From NCBI GenBank assembly GCA_050084515.1, contig CM114273.1, positions 17,050,001-17,114,000 of the forward strand: a DNA stretch of 64,000 nt, written 5' to 3'. The translations under genes were made by a program, and so were the position numbers. Positions 27,501-38,205 of this stretch are shown piece by piece. Source of the DNA: Blasia pusilla (lineage: Eukaryota > Marchantiophyta > Marchantiopsida > Blasiales). Positions within the stretch are counted from its first letter, which is position 1. Each line of letters opens with the position of its first letter. Under the pieces are notes generated by a model. It saw only the letters and a list, made by a program, of their open reading frames with translations. It did no database searches and was not told the origin of the DNA.

Positions 27501-28955
27501 TTCACACCGAGCCATTGGGAACGAGTCGACGCCTGGCTGTACATCTGTTCGCGACTCTGGGAACCTGATAGCTCGCATAGTCGGCCTCGGATGAAGAGCT
27601 TAGAGGAGCGATGATATGAAGAACATGATATCAATCCCTCCGCTGCGCCGCAGATGAGTCTGTCCTGGGAGGACTGGACTCATCGACATGGACTGAGCTC
27701 CACAACGTCCAAACCAATGAGACCAGCCAGCTACAACCCTTCCGTGATGGCGAGCGACCTTAGCGATGTGGCATGCCTTCACTGTTCAAAGGGGGCCAGG
27801 TTCGGCACTCACTGCACAGCTCTGACGTCCTGATTCAGTTTTCTGGAGCAGCCCAGCACAGGCGTTGGTTGTGTCACAACTACGGCGTTGAAGTCCGGAT
27901 TTCCGTGATGCACAGGTGGAATCTCGAACGGTTTACCGGATTACCGTGAATGAACTCAGAATGGATTGCGCTGTCAATACGAGACTCGATTCTGGGGAGA
28001 AATTATGTTCATCAGGGTCAACGGCCGACTGATCTGATTGAATTGGGAACCGGTCTGGTCTGATTATAATAACCGGTGATGTCTGGTTATTGAGTCGTGG
28101 AGACAGACATCACAAGCAGAGATTTTTCTTCTTCGATCGGCAATCTCTGAAGGACATTTGATCTCGTCAGAACCCCCGTCCTCTTGAATTTATCATCATC
28201 GATCTCATGGTTATCCTCCAATATCTGAAATGGCCGCGCTGGCCGCATCCATAATACAAGTTTGAATACAACTGCATAACAAGCTTCGCAAAAGTGCAAC
28301 CAGGCCTCAAGTGAACAGATATCAAAATTACGTACGCCAGAAAGGCCCTCGCTCGAGGTTATGCTCTGATTTACGTTGCACAAATTTAAAGTGGTCTATA
28401 AATTTGTAGATCCTCTCCAGCAGATACCTCAGATATTAGCTACTTATCGGCATTGTTTGAAATGCCCCATAACTCCATCGTAAGAGCATGGCACTAAATA
28501 GGTTCTTTGTTCACGAAACGAGCCAGAATCTACAAAAGGAAAGCGTTCAATGCAATAATCGACCAAAGGAGCAAATTACATGACGCTTTGGAATTCTTTT
28601 CACATTGCACTACGGAACGTCGCGCAGATAGAACGCTGGTTAACGCGCAGTGTGCACTAGTAGAAACTCATCCTGGACCAGTGCAGCATCCCGCGACAAC
28701 GACATGGTACCTGCATAATATCCCGACTTGCCCAATGATCGAGCTTTACAAATGATGCTCGAGATTCATGATTCAATGGCATGTGAACTCTCAATTGGTT
28801 GCGACACCCTCGACGGATAACGAATCGCAACTGGTATTAAGCTGAGCAGTCACGGATCATACAAAATTGCAGAAGGGAGGTCGAACTTCTAATTCAGACT
28901 ACTAATTCTTTCACATTGCAAGCGGAAACATATTCTGTCTGCCAGCTCTGATTCA
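24586..28955. other. Long intergenic stretch without a recognised gene
   Basis: 24600-25640 is AT-leaning and holds a perfect 16-bp palindrome at 25500-25515. At 25652-25659 a TATTTAAA box precedes GC-rich, CT-rich DNA that resembles a transcribed leader. Downstream open stretches up to 28.9 kb are short, overlap on both strands and match nothing I know. Confidence 0.5.
25652..25659 (+). promoter_or_regulatory. Possible TATA box of an unannotated transcript
   Basis: TATTTAAA is followed about 10-80 bp downstream by CT-rich and GC-rich sequence typical of a plant leader (TCTCTCATTTGACAGCG, then TTCCGTCTCTCTCCGG). No coding region starts nearby, so any product may be non-coding. Orientation and use are inferred from this pattern alone. 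Confidence 0.3.
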
Positions 28956-30074
28956 TCAGACTGCATCGTTCAGTATGGGATTGAAAATAATCGCGTGTTC
29001 CAGAACGTAAACTCTCTGAACGCCCTCCAGCCAGGTCCAGGTGTGAGTCGAGAAGTCATAGCGGACCACGGGGAAGGTGTAGTCTCGTTTCCTCGTGAAG
29101 TAAATTATGTTCCCTTGTCCAATGCAGTTGAAATCACAATAATTCCCAACGAAAACTCGGAGAAATCTCTTTCTAACTTCTCGAGGCATTCTCCCGATCT
29201 CCACCCATGCTTTTTTGGCCTTGTCGAGTTGCCAGATCCTAATACTCTGGGGCTTCGGCCACAGTCTTGTATGCCAGTTCTTGCTCACTCCCCCGATCAG
29301 CAACAAGCGACCGAAACGCTCCACCATATGGGGCTGGACAAGACCACGCGGAGTAGGAGCCTCCAACTGACTCCAAGAATCGCTCTGAACATTATATGCC
29401 ATGACTCGGAATGGTCCAGCAACAATATAGTAGATCATATCGTTACAAACGAGACCGTCCAAAGTATCGAAGTCGCCGACCTGCGGTATCTTGTTCACGC
29501 TTCTCCAGGAATTGGTCGAGGAAATGTAGACCTCCGTTGTTTGACATTGGCGGGCATCAATTCCTGCCACGATGATCTTGTACGTCTTTGAAGATCGGTC
29601 GAACACCATACCCGTTATCATGTTAAACTCCGAGTGATAGCAGGGAAGAAGCTTGTGGTTTGTAGGCGGCAGTTCTCTCCATGAATTTGTGATAGGATTA
29701 CACACAAAGAAGGCGGCCGCGTTATTCAAGGAAACTGTGAAGCAAAGCAGTCCTCCGGCAGATGCCAGCAAGTAGACCTGATGCCCTTGGATCTGTGGAG
29801 GGAAGTTCAGCGACAGATCATGCCACTTGTTGGATGCCGGACTGTAAGCTCTAGACGCTTTACGGTAGTCCACGGAAGTTCCAAGGAATAAGAAGGTCTG
29901 AGGAGGAGTCGAGGAGCAAAGATCCAGAAAGTGAGGAGACCCGATCAATAGGTTCCAGGATTTGCAAACACGGCGAAGGTTGAGAATAGCTGGAACAGGT
30001 AGCTTTGCAATCACTCTCTCGAGCAACTCTTCCGGCAAAATACTCCACAACCTCTGGTCCATGTACGTGGTCAT
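28956..30074 (-). CDS. F-box protein with kelch-like C-terminal domain, single exon
   Basis: A single open frame of 372 aa from the chosen ATG has an F-box at residues about 11-50 (LWSILPEELLERVIAKLP, then NLRRVCKSWNLLI). An F-box-associated beta-propeller region follows, with repeated W/Y strands such as CNPITNSWRELPP, STNSWRSVNKIP, MAYNVQSDSWSQL, LLLIGGV and VRYDFSTHTWTWL. Proteins of this type sit in SCF ubiquitin ligases: the F-box binds SKP1 and the propeller binds the substrate. The wording is closest to the plant F-box group including LCR/FBX6 and HAWAIIAN SKIRT, but I cannot fix the ortholog. The frame stays open to an upstream ATG at 30281 (441 aa). I prefer 30074 (MTTYMDQ..) because the extra 69 residues look like translated leader. 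It is intronless, unlike its neighbours. Confidence 0.88.
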   Translation of the reverse strand: MTTYMDQRLWSILPEELLERVIAKLPVPAILNLRRVCKSWNLLIGSPHFLDLCSSTPPQTFLFLGTSVDYRKASRAYSPASNKWHDLSLNFPPQIQGHQVYLLASAGGLLCFTVSLNNAAAFFVCNPITNSWRELPPTNHKLLPCYHSEFNMITGMVFDRSSKTYKIIVAGIDARQCQTTEVYISSTNSWRSVNKIPQVGDFDTLDGLVCNDMIYYIVAGPFRVMAYNVQSDSWSQLEAPTPRGLVQPHMVERFGRLLLIGGVSKNWHTRLWPKPQSIRIWQLDKAKKAWVEIGRMPREVRKRFLRVFVGNYCDFNCIGQGNIIYFTRKRDYTFPVVRYDFSTHTWTWLEGVQRVYVLEHAIIFNPILNDAV

Positions 30075-31398
30075 CTCATACTGTTCACTGAACAGACCCG
30101 GACACTCAGGAGTGGAAAATAGGATCCGACGAAGCTCTATCGTACTCGCACTCTTCGTAATTATCTGAACCCACCAGATCACGGGATGTACACCGACACA
30201 GCAAATCTGAACGACACGATCACAGCACGGATGATGGTTCCTCGCGGAGAAAAAAGACAACTGTGCAAGAGACCAGAACACTCAAAGCCTAGTAGGATGA
30301 ACCAGCACCGATGAACCCAAATATCTACCTACTTCCTCGGCCTCGCGCCTGCTTCCTTTCCTTACTCGAAAGACGACCACAAGTTTGTCAAAGATAAGCG
30401 CCATCTTCACCACAAACCGTAACTCAACCTTAGCAGACTGTCATGATTTTTTGAGCGTCTCTGGCCATTGTTTACAGTATCACTGTCATACAGGCGACAA
30501 AAACTCTCTGATCTCGACCATCTTCGCCAGGCTATGACCGATTTCCCGCAACTTGAACTTGAAAACGCGGTTGAACCGGGCGAATATGGATTTCGCAGAC
30601 ACTCCTTCGAACCCTGGGCGACGCACGCCGGACTACAAGCTCACGGGACCTCCGCCTCTATATTTCCTCCCCACTCCCACAATCGGAAAAGTAATTGCGA
30701 TCCCTGTCACCGACCAAGAAGGTTTCGTGTCCAAGGCAGTGTAGCGTAGAAAGAAGCGGCCCGGGTTCACCGCACGCTCTCTTACCCTCGGAAGCCCGCT
30801 TCCAGTCCCCTTCACACCCACTACTCTCTAACATTTTGCGGATGCCGGCGTAATCGCAATTGCTTATTACTCGAGAACACGACCTGTTCCCGCTCTCTAT
30901 GGCGCTGCGAGTTCTTCTTCTGCCTCCGCCATAGCCAGACTTTTCGACTTTCGAGCCCCCGCTCCTCGAGAATCTGAACCACGCAACAAACCAGCGTGTC
31001 ATTCCTAACCCTTCTCTTAATCCGCGCTAATCATTCTTATGCGTGACTAATCGTCCATGATTGACGTTAATTGAGTTTATCCTCTTGAGCGTGGGCTTGT
31101 ACTGTCTCCGTCAGAGGCTACGTCGGCATGGCTGTTTTCTACGGGCCGTTACAGCCACAAGCCGTTAAGGACGGTATTTTCTTCCAAGATTCCAATCTGA
31201 CGGTTCGCTGTCGCTGGACCCGGTGCTTGGACGGTCCGTATGCCGTAGAGACAAACCAAAGGCGCCCTCTCTAACTGTCTTTGCCCTCCAAACCGGCACC
31301 TTCGGTGTTTACTTTACCGGCACGGCAGGATGATTTCTTCGCCTCATTCATTCACAGAGGAATGTTGGCGACGAAAGATCATTCGCGATTCATGATAA

Positions 31399-31435
31399 TT
31401 TCCCCCGCGCGTTTTTACTGCACGCGCGGGGGAAA
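31399..31435. repeat. Perfect 14-bp GC-rich hairpin, 9-nt loop
   Basis: Arm 31399-31412 (TTTCCCCCGCGCGT) is exactly complementary to 31422-31435. It is far more stable than surrounding sequence. No U-tract follows on the plus strand. Confidence 0.9.
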
Positions 31436-34400
31436 ATGGTGTCGTGTGTACTCGTTGCTCATGGCGATACGTCGTACAGACACCGTACTGCGCTTTGCAG
31501 ATCGGGCCACTTTGTTCGCGTGATTAGTACGGACGATGCTAATCGGTTCTCGCTTATGTCTAGATTCGGCTGGAAGCGCCTTGGGATAGATAGCCCTAAG
31601 CGAACCCTATCTAACGGAGCTACCGGGGACAGCCCCAGTGCCTCGCTCGCTCGCACTGGCGCAGGCCGCGTCATGTGGAATTACTGCGGAACTACCAGGC
31701 GAGTAACGAGTAGCTGTGGTGCGAGGTCACGAGGATAGCAGACGGACGCGCGGGGCGAGATCTTGAAAGCAGAGGAGCGCATTTAACCAGGAGAGGAGAG
31801 TTGATCGGCGGAGGAGCGGATGTAACGGAGTCGTTCGATTCGCGTTTCAAGAGGGAGTGGGAGAGGAAGACGAGAGAGCGGAAGGAATCAGTGCGGGAAT
31901 GGATCCGGTTTAGACCTGCCGTCGACAACAGTGAGCCTGTGCGCGTTCATACATTGACAAGAGAAGGGAAGAGTGGCAGGACAAAGCATAGGAAGAACTG
32001 CCGACTTTCGGCAGTGGCGCGCGAAAAGGCGCTTGCGTCACCGCTACCGAACATACGCGAAATCTTGCTGTGCAGGATACTATAGTGTAAAATTCTGTGC
32101 CCCACCTAACCAGGCTGCTCTGCTGGCCCGCCTTAGCGCGCATTCAAGTTTCGGATTGCTCCTTTGCTTGGAGGACGACCTTCCGCGGTGCGAGGCAGCG
32201 AGAGAGTAGGAAGAAAAGATGCACATGATGCGTGACATTGCGTATCCTGCTCCCCGTCGCAATCTATTCTTGACCATTTCGGCGTATTTATTGGATGAGA
32301 TCTCCTCCGCCATCTCTCAGAGACTCTCCCTCACGAAGAAGTGTACACCTGTGCTACTGGTAGTTGGCTCATCATTGCCTCCGACCCTGGCCATTTAGCA
32401 ATAACTGGGCCAGGCCCGGCCCGGTCTCCCAGACTTCCGTGCTCCGACAATTGAAAGTTTCCAAACTTTCACGCAATCATAGAGGAAGTAGTCTTGATCG
32501 ACGCCTTGCTACGTTGTATGCATCTCTAGTGTATAAAAATGGTACACAAGCAACTCATACTCTGTATGTGTGCGTCTGAGACTGCCGCTCTGTTATCCCG
32601 ATCGCTCCGAATATCTAGTTTTCTTCACACGATCTTGCTTTTCTCTGGCCCGACGTTGATTTGTCTGTGGTCCCTTGAGAGTGCCTTTTCGAAGGCTCTT
32701 GCGACGGTTTCAAAAAAATTATTCCAACTGTTGTGGGGGGGGCTGCGATCTAGTGGAGTGTGCCCTTGAGCTTGTAAAACGACGATGTCGAAGTTCAGAG
32801 AACATGTATCATCGTAGTCAGCGTTTTAAAAGCGACTCTCAAACACGGCACATCTATACCAGCGCGAAAGTTTTAGCAAACTTAAGGTTGTCAATCATGC
32901 GTACCTTTCTTGCTGTGGAATGCCTTCACCGATAAGACCATTCTCAACCTTCGTAGATCGGACTCCTCTGAACTCATCGCCTAGTTTAATTGTTATCTAG
33001 AGATAATCGAACTCAGTTCAGGGAACTTGTATAACCACGGTTCTTGGTGGACCTGCCATCGATCCATGTCCGAGAACATCAATTGTCGAATGGAGACGCA
33101 AATTCAAATTTTTTTTAGTGCTAGAAATAGTTCCACGTTCACGAAAGTATGGGAAGACGTGTAATTACACTCTAGATATTGCACTTGGCATACTTGGATA
33201 CATACCTCCAGGCTTCTTCCACGCCTTAAGAACTCAACGATCACCTTGGTAACTCTGCATTGCATCGATAATCTGCCATGGTGCTCATTGACTACCATAA
33301 ATCGATGTGGCAGCCATAGACATTATCAGTGCCTCCAAGCTAGCTAAGAGGAATCCTTGAAGAGTGATAATGTGCGGATCTCCGAAAGCACACTCTGCAG
33401 CTGTATCTAGGGTTTACTGTCGTTTCCAACCAAGAAGATATCCTACCACAGATGAGCGGCAAACGGTATCGGCAATCATTTCTGTGCATTCTTTGAAGTC
33501 GCGAGGTATTCCACAGATGGTCCATGCCATCTGATGGATAATCCGTAGATCTGAAATTCGCAGAAGGACGACCGTCAGGGCCTTCTCCATACACAAATAT
33601 CGATTAAGACTACGGTGTATTGAAGGAGAGAGTTACATTTCATGCAGGCACTGGTTAGGTAACTCGGCTTACCGTCGATATGTGTGACCAGTCATCTGAA
33701 ATTGCCAAAGGGAATCTTGTCTTCGAGAAAGAATATACAAAAGAGCGGCATCTGGAGTATAGAGTATATCTCCACATATAGAACCATCCTCTCAACACGA
33801 CGGGTACAATATATGATGTTCAGATCGACGTCTGGATGGTTGCTCACCAAGTTTGAAGTCAGGAGAATCCATTGAGGACGTCCTCTACCAAGAAACACCA
33901 CTTACCATTTTCGCAAATTTTTATTTGTGTGATGATTGTAAGTAAGTTAACAGTATCTGCTGGCTTGCGTGCGCAGAGTGCTGAAGGAGCACCCTGTCGT
34001 CACCACGGAGGTCACTGCCTAATTAAAGCACAGCATAGAATGACTACTTTTGAGCACTGGCGTACAGTCACTCTACAGTCCTGACATAGTTAATCACTAC
34101 TGATTGCACTTCGTAAATCTAGCCTGTACTACATTCTTCGCGTCAGAAAGCGGTCAGGCAGGCCGTTCCTAGGGACCGCTTTATGTGTCTTCGTTGGCAA
34201 ATCCGAGTCGTAAGGAGAACAGCTAAACTTCTCTTCCCTTTCGTTTTCAAGTTGAAATGCTGGAAATTTTGTAGGTGAGCGATACTAAATTTGAATGGTT
34301 ACAACGTGCAGCGGTGGCCAAAACGTACCTTTCCCTGAGCACTTTTCGAGCCACAGGCATGGCTCGGACTCTAAAAGAGCGCTCTCTCTCTCTCTCTCTC

Positions 34401-34589
34401 TCAGGTAAAGTAGATTGTGTGGTGAAGAGTTTCTTGGTTGACACTTGTAAGCTCCGCACAAACACGTTGTTTGGTCAGCACTCACACTATATGAGAGTGT
34501 CTCCCTTCACCACTTCACTTCAGTGTACCTTCTTCACTTGCTTCTCTCTCTACACCCATCCCAGTCTCAAGCACCGTCCAACCAGGGCG

Positions 34590-34815
34590 CGGGGTCTATG
34601 GTCGCAAGGCTACGACAGGCACTACTTAATGAGTACAGTCTCTCTCTCTCTTCCCGTGGACTAAAAACGAATTCTTCTTCTTCTCTCTTGCATCAATCCT
34701 AATTACTAACAATTGCAACTAACCAGGTCGCAACCCCTCGCCCAGCGGTCTATATAAGGTGGCAAAGGCTAAGACAATCACTTCTCCTTTATGAGTGCAG
34801 TCACTCCCTCCCTCT
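34590..34815. repeat. Two related TATA/CT-rich modules, about 150 bp apart
   Basis: The module at about 34591-34660 (GGTCTATGGTCGCAAGGCTA, then TTAATGAGTACAGTCTCTCT) resembles 34748-34815 (GGTCTATATAAGGTGGCAAA, then TTTATGAGTGCAGTCACTCC). Only the second keeps a TATA box (TATATAAG, 34750-34757). Its middle and end also resemble segments at 3088-3110 and 3281-3301 beside the long CT run. Confidence 0.5.
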
Positions 34816-36745
34816 ACAAGTGCAATTTCTGGGTGATGTTCTATTCACGTCCCCGCTCGTCAGGTCTCAGAAATCGGAAGTTCCGCACCGACCTTGTGCG
34901 ATTACACCTCAAAGGCTTGCTGAACTGGCACAAGCCAATCACAGACTGACGAAGCTCATTAGGAACATGTTCCGAAGTATTTTCCGTGCCTGTTGCCCTA
35001 CTGTAGACATTAATGTCCTGAAGGTGGGCCTTCACGTGCTTGGTGCTTCTCGCCTCTCCTATGTGTCGACCTTAGTTTAGTTTAGTCCTTGTATGCACTT
35101 GAATCTTCTTGACATAAATTACACCGGGAGCTGGATCACTGCCTCTTGACTTTATTAGCCTTAAGTATCCAGCCAATGGCTCAATTTTAATTTGTTCGTT
35201 TTTTCAGATCTATCATGATCTGAAAAACGCTTCAGAATCTTGCTCGAAATATCGAATCTACTGGAGTCATACGGCCCTTTCTTAAATTCTCTGGAACTGA
35301 CTCAGACTCTACGCGTTTGCTATCGATAATTCGAAACTACGCGGCAGCCTTCCTCCTTCCTCTCTGAGTTTCATACAATTGCGCAAGCGAGGGTTCAGAT
35401 TGGCACTCCCCTGGACACGTAGAAGCCGTAAAAGTCTATTAATCCTCACATTCAGACATGTTCTCACCGCCACATGTTCGATAATCAAATAAACCCTGTC
35501 ATGTTCGATAATCTATTGAACCTTGCTCCGAAGGGAAAACCGGATCTTGGCGCATTCTCTTCTTAGGAGCAAAGGACTACGTGACCTATTGATGGCTGGA
35601 GATCAGACCTTCCCAAGTTCGGAGCCGGATTAAGCGGAAAACCATCATTCGCCACAACATTTCTGCATTCGATTTCCAGGAGGTCGACAAAGTTATGGTT
35701 CAATTTGTGCACATTCAACTTGAAGCTAGCTAGAGTCGAGGCTAGAATATTGTAGACCCGAGTCTGATTTTTTTCTGACTACATAACAGCGTCCAGATGG
35801 TGTAAGACGTGGCCAGCGCCTGGCAGCCGGGTGCAGATTAAGAGCGTAGAGTCTTGGCAAGTGCCCTGGCATTGGTAATCAAGTTGTTATACATCCTAGA
35901 TACTTTCACCTCCCTCCATTCGCTCGAGCTCGTGACTGAGTCATGACCGTTCTTAAATTTATCCACATTTCCGTAGTAGTACTATTCCCAAAACTGGGCA
36001 ACGGCGAACTCCTTTTTCACAGTGACGGAGTCGGAACTGTATCTAGAACCACTTGATTTAAGTTGATGTACCAAATTGAAGGCAGTCGTCACACATGAAG
36101 TTCGTAGAGCGATTTCCCTGTGCTTACAGAGTACTAGTGACAGGTCTTGTGTACAGTACCGCTGGTCACTTCATTGGCGGCGAATCCAAGTGGCTAGCCG
36201 AAGGTACAGTCCATGGCGCCATTAATGCTCTCTGCTCACATGGTGACAGGACCTAGAGTTGGGGTCAGCGTCCGGAAGCATATCCCTGCATCCGTTTTGT
36301 TACTTTGTATGGCGATGCATCCATTTTCTCTGGCGATGTATGCACAAGAAAGTATGTACGAAGAAACCGTTTACACACTTGTACATCCCTACCATCTTTC
36401 AGGGGAAGCTCGTCGAGAACTTCTCACGTGATACTCTCCTATCTCTTCTGTTTCATTCTCTTTGAAATGACATGAGTGATCTTCAATCGGGCAAAAGCAG
36501 CGAGCGATGTTCGGAAAACGCACTTATGTGCGCCATTGTAAAGGCGATGAACCAAATCACCGTGGAAGCCCTCATACTTTATCTCATGGGGACCCTTCTC
36601 ATGTCTCCCCCTACCTCTCGATCCTACAACCTTCATGTGTGAAGCACGAATCCTGCGGGGCAATCCCTCACGAATTGGTGTCAACAGTAGGAAGAAAGCA
36701 TCCGTGTCAAACGAGTTCCCATCAGATTTCTGGAAGGTGTGCGTT

Positions 36746-36779
36746 GTTACCAGATCCCCTTCCAAGGGGATCTAGTAAC
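36746..36779. repeat. 16-bp hairpin with 2-nt loop
   Basis: Arms 36746-36761 and 36764-36779 pair with a single G-A type mismatch. Confidence 0.85.
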
Positions 36780-38176
36780 AGCGGCCGCTGAGCTCGAAGG
36801 ACTGTGGACGTTGAAGTAAGTAGCTACTCGATCGACCTATCTCAACGTGGAATTTGGATATGGGCTGCCCATTTCCGGGAAGAAAATTATAGATCGGTCG
36901 CTCAGGCTCCCTTAGCCACTGTAGATCCGTGAGGACAACATTTTTCATGATATCCGGTGCCTTTTAGCTGGAACCCCCGGAGCCCATCTCTACAGTATGT
37001 CTATCCATCGTAAAGTACGTCGTTTCTGCCTTTGTCTGGCATGGCTGAATTGTTGTCCTATAGCCTTCATAAAGCAGGAACCGCACTAGAGTCGTGGGCC
37101 GGCAAGTAGAATGCGCCAACTACTCTTGAAATCTTTCCACATCAGTGGAGGTCAGTCGACGTATCGCTTTCGCACAGTAAGGCTCAAAGGTCAAAAACTC
37201 CCAGGTTTTTTGATCCGAGCTTTAAGTTGTCCATATAGAGATCCGGTGTCGTTGTCCAGGATACATCTAATTGCAATTTGATGTCTAGCAAGCTCACCTA
37301 GATCCCTTCCACCGAGTCCATACGCTGTTACTGTCAGATGGAAACGTCGACTGCTGGGGCATGCGCAGATTTGGACCTAAATATACTCCTTGTACTTGCG
37401 TATGCTCAACGGAACGCAGGCTGATCAGTTACGAGCATATCTGGTAGTCCATAGATAGTTCTGATTCTACCTAGATTTACAACTGACTCGATGACAATCT
37501 AGCTAACCCTCCATAGATCTTGAGCGTCTTTCCATCTGACATTAACAGCGCTGGATATCTGCATTCTTCTGATCTCCTGCGCATATACTTGCAAGGAAGT
37601 TTATCGATGGTTGACACATGCTTGTTTCTGACCACTCAAGTTCTTCTCGGTGGAGATCGCTGGAGATTGCAGGATAGATTGGTCACCTGTTGGCGGTCCT
37701 GTATTGCTCCCCTCATTCTGACTTTACCTGTCAGTCGTCCGACGCCTAGACTCTTGTTCCCTCATTGGTTACATCAGAATTAGACAAGAATCTTTTCAGA
37801 AGGAATCATGAAGCAGTGTCTACCTCGTCGCCCTTCCCATATTAGAGTCTGGGTGGAAATGCAGCAGCCACATCCATCGCCACACAGGGTTCAGGAGGAC
37901 CTCAGGTGCATCCCTTCTGATTCCAATTCATGAACTTAGCGATGGCAACCTAACAGGACCTGGCGCGGTCTGAATATGCAGACCTGGGGAAGAAGCTCCT
38001 GCAAACAGAATCCAGAGACCAGAACATCCGGAATTGGAAAAACCAACTCGTTTAGTATGATCGAGAACTGCCTCAGGAAAGACAAGATGTTCTTACAACA
38101 GAGCCTTTCTTCCACTGACATGCGTAATCTGCCGGGCAGTGGCATTTATGATTGAACGAGTAAATGAACTACCCCC

Positions 38177-38205
38177 TACTCTACTCTGCTCTACTCTACT
38201 CTACT
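38177..38205. repeat. (CTACT)n pentanucleotide microsatellite
   Basis: About six units, one changed to CTGCT. Confidence 0.85.

Larger units (their letters stand above)
30282..36200. other. Intergenic stretch without recognised genes
   Basis: 30282-31050 is probably promoter and leader for the F-box gene on the minus strand. Beyond that I see short overlapping open stretches, a perfect GC-rich hairpin (31399-31435), CT runs at 34381-34402, and TATA/CT-rich modules at 34.6-34.8 kb. None of the open frames matches a known family. Confidence 0.45.

Noticed and set aside
28995-29591. 198-aa plus-strand open frame
   Set aside because: It is the antisense shadow of the F-box gene.
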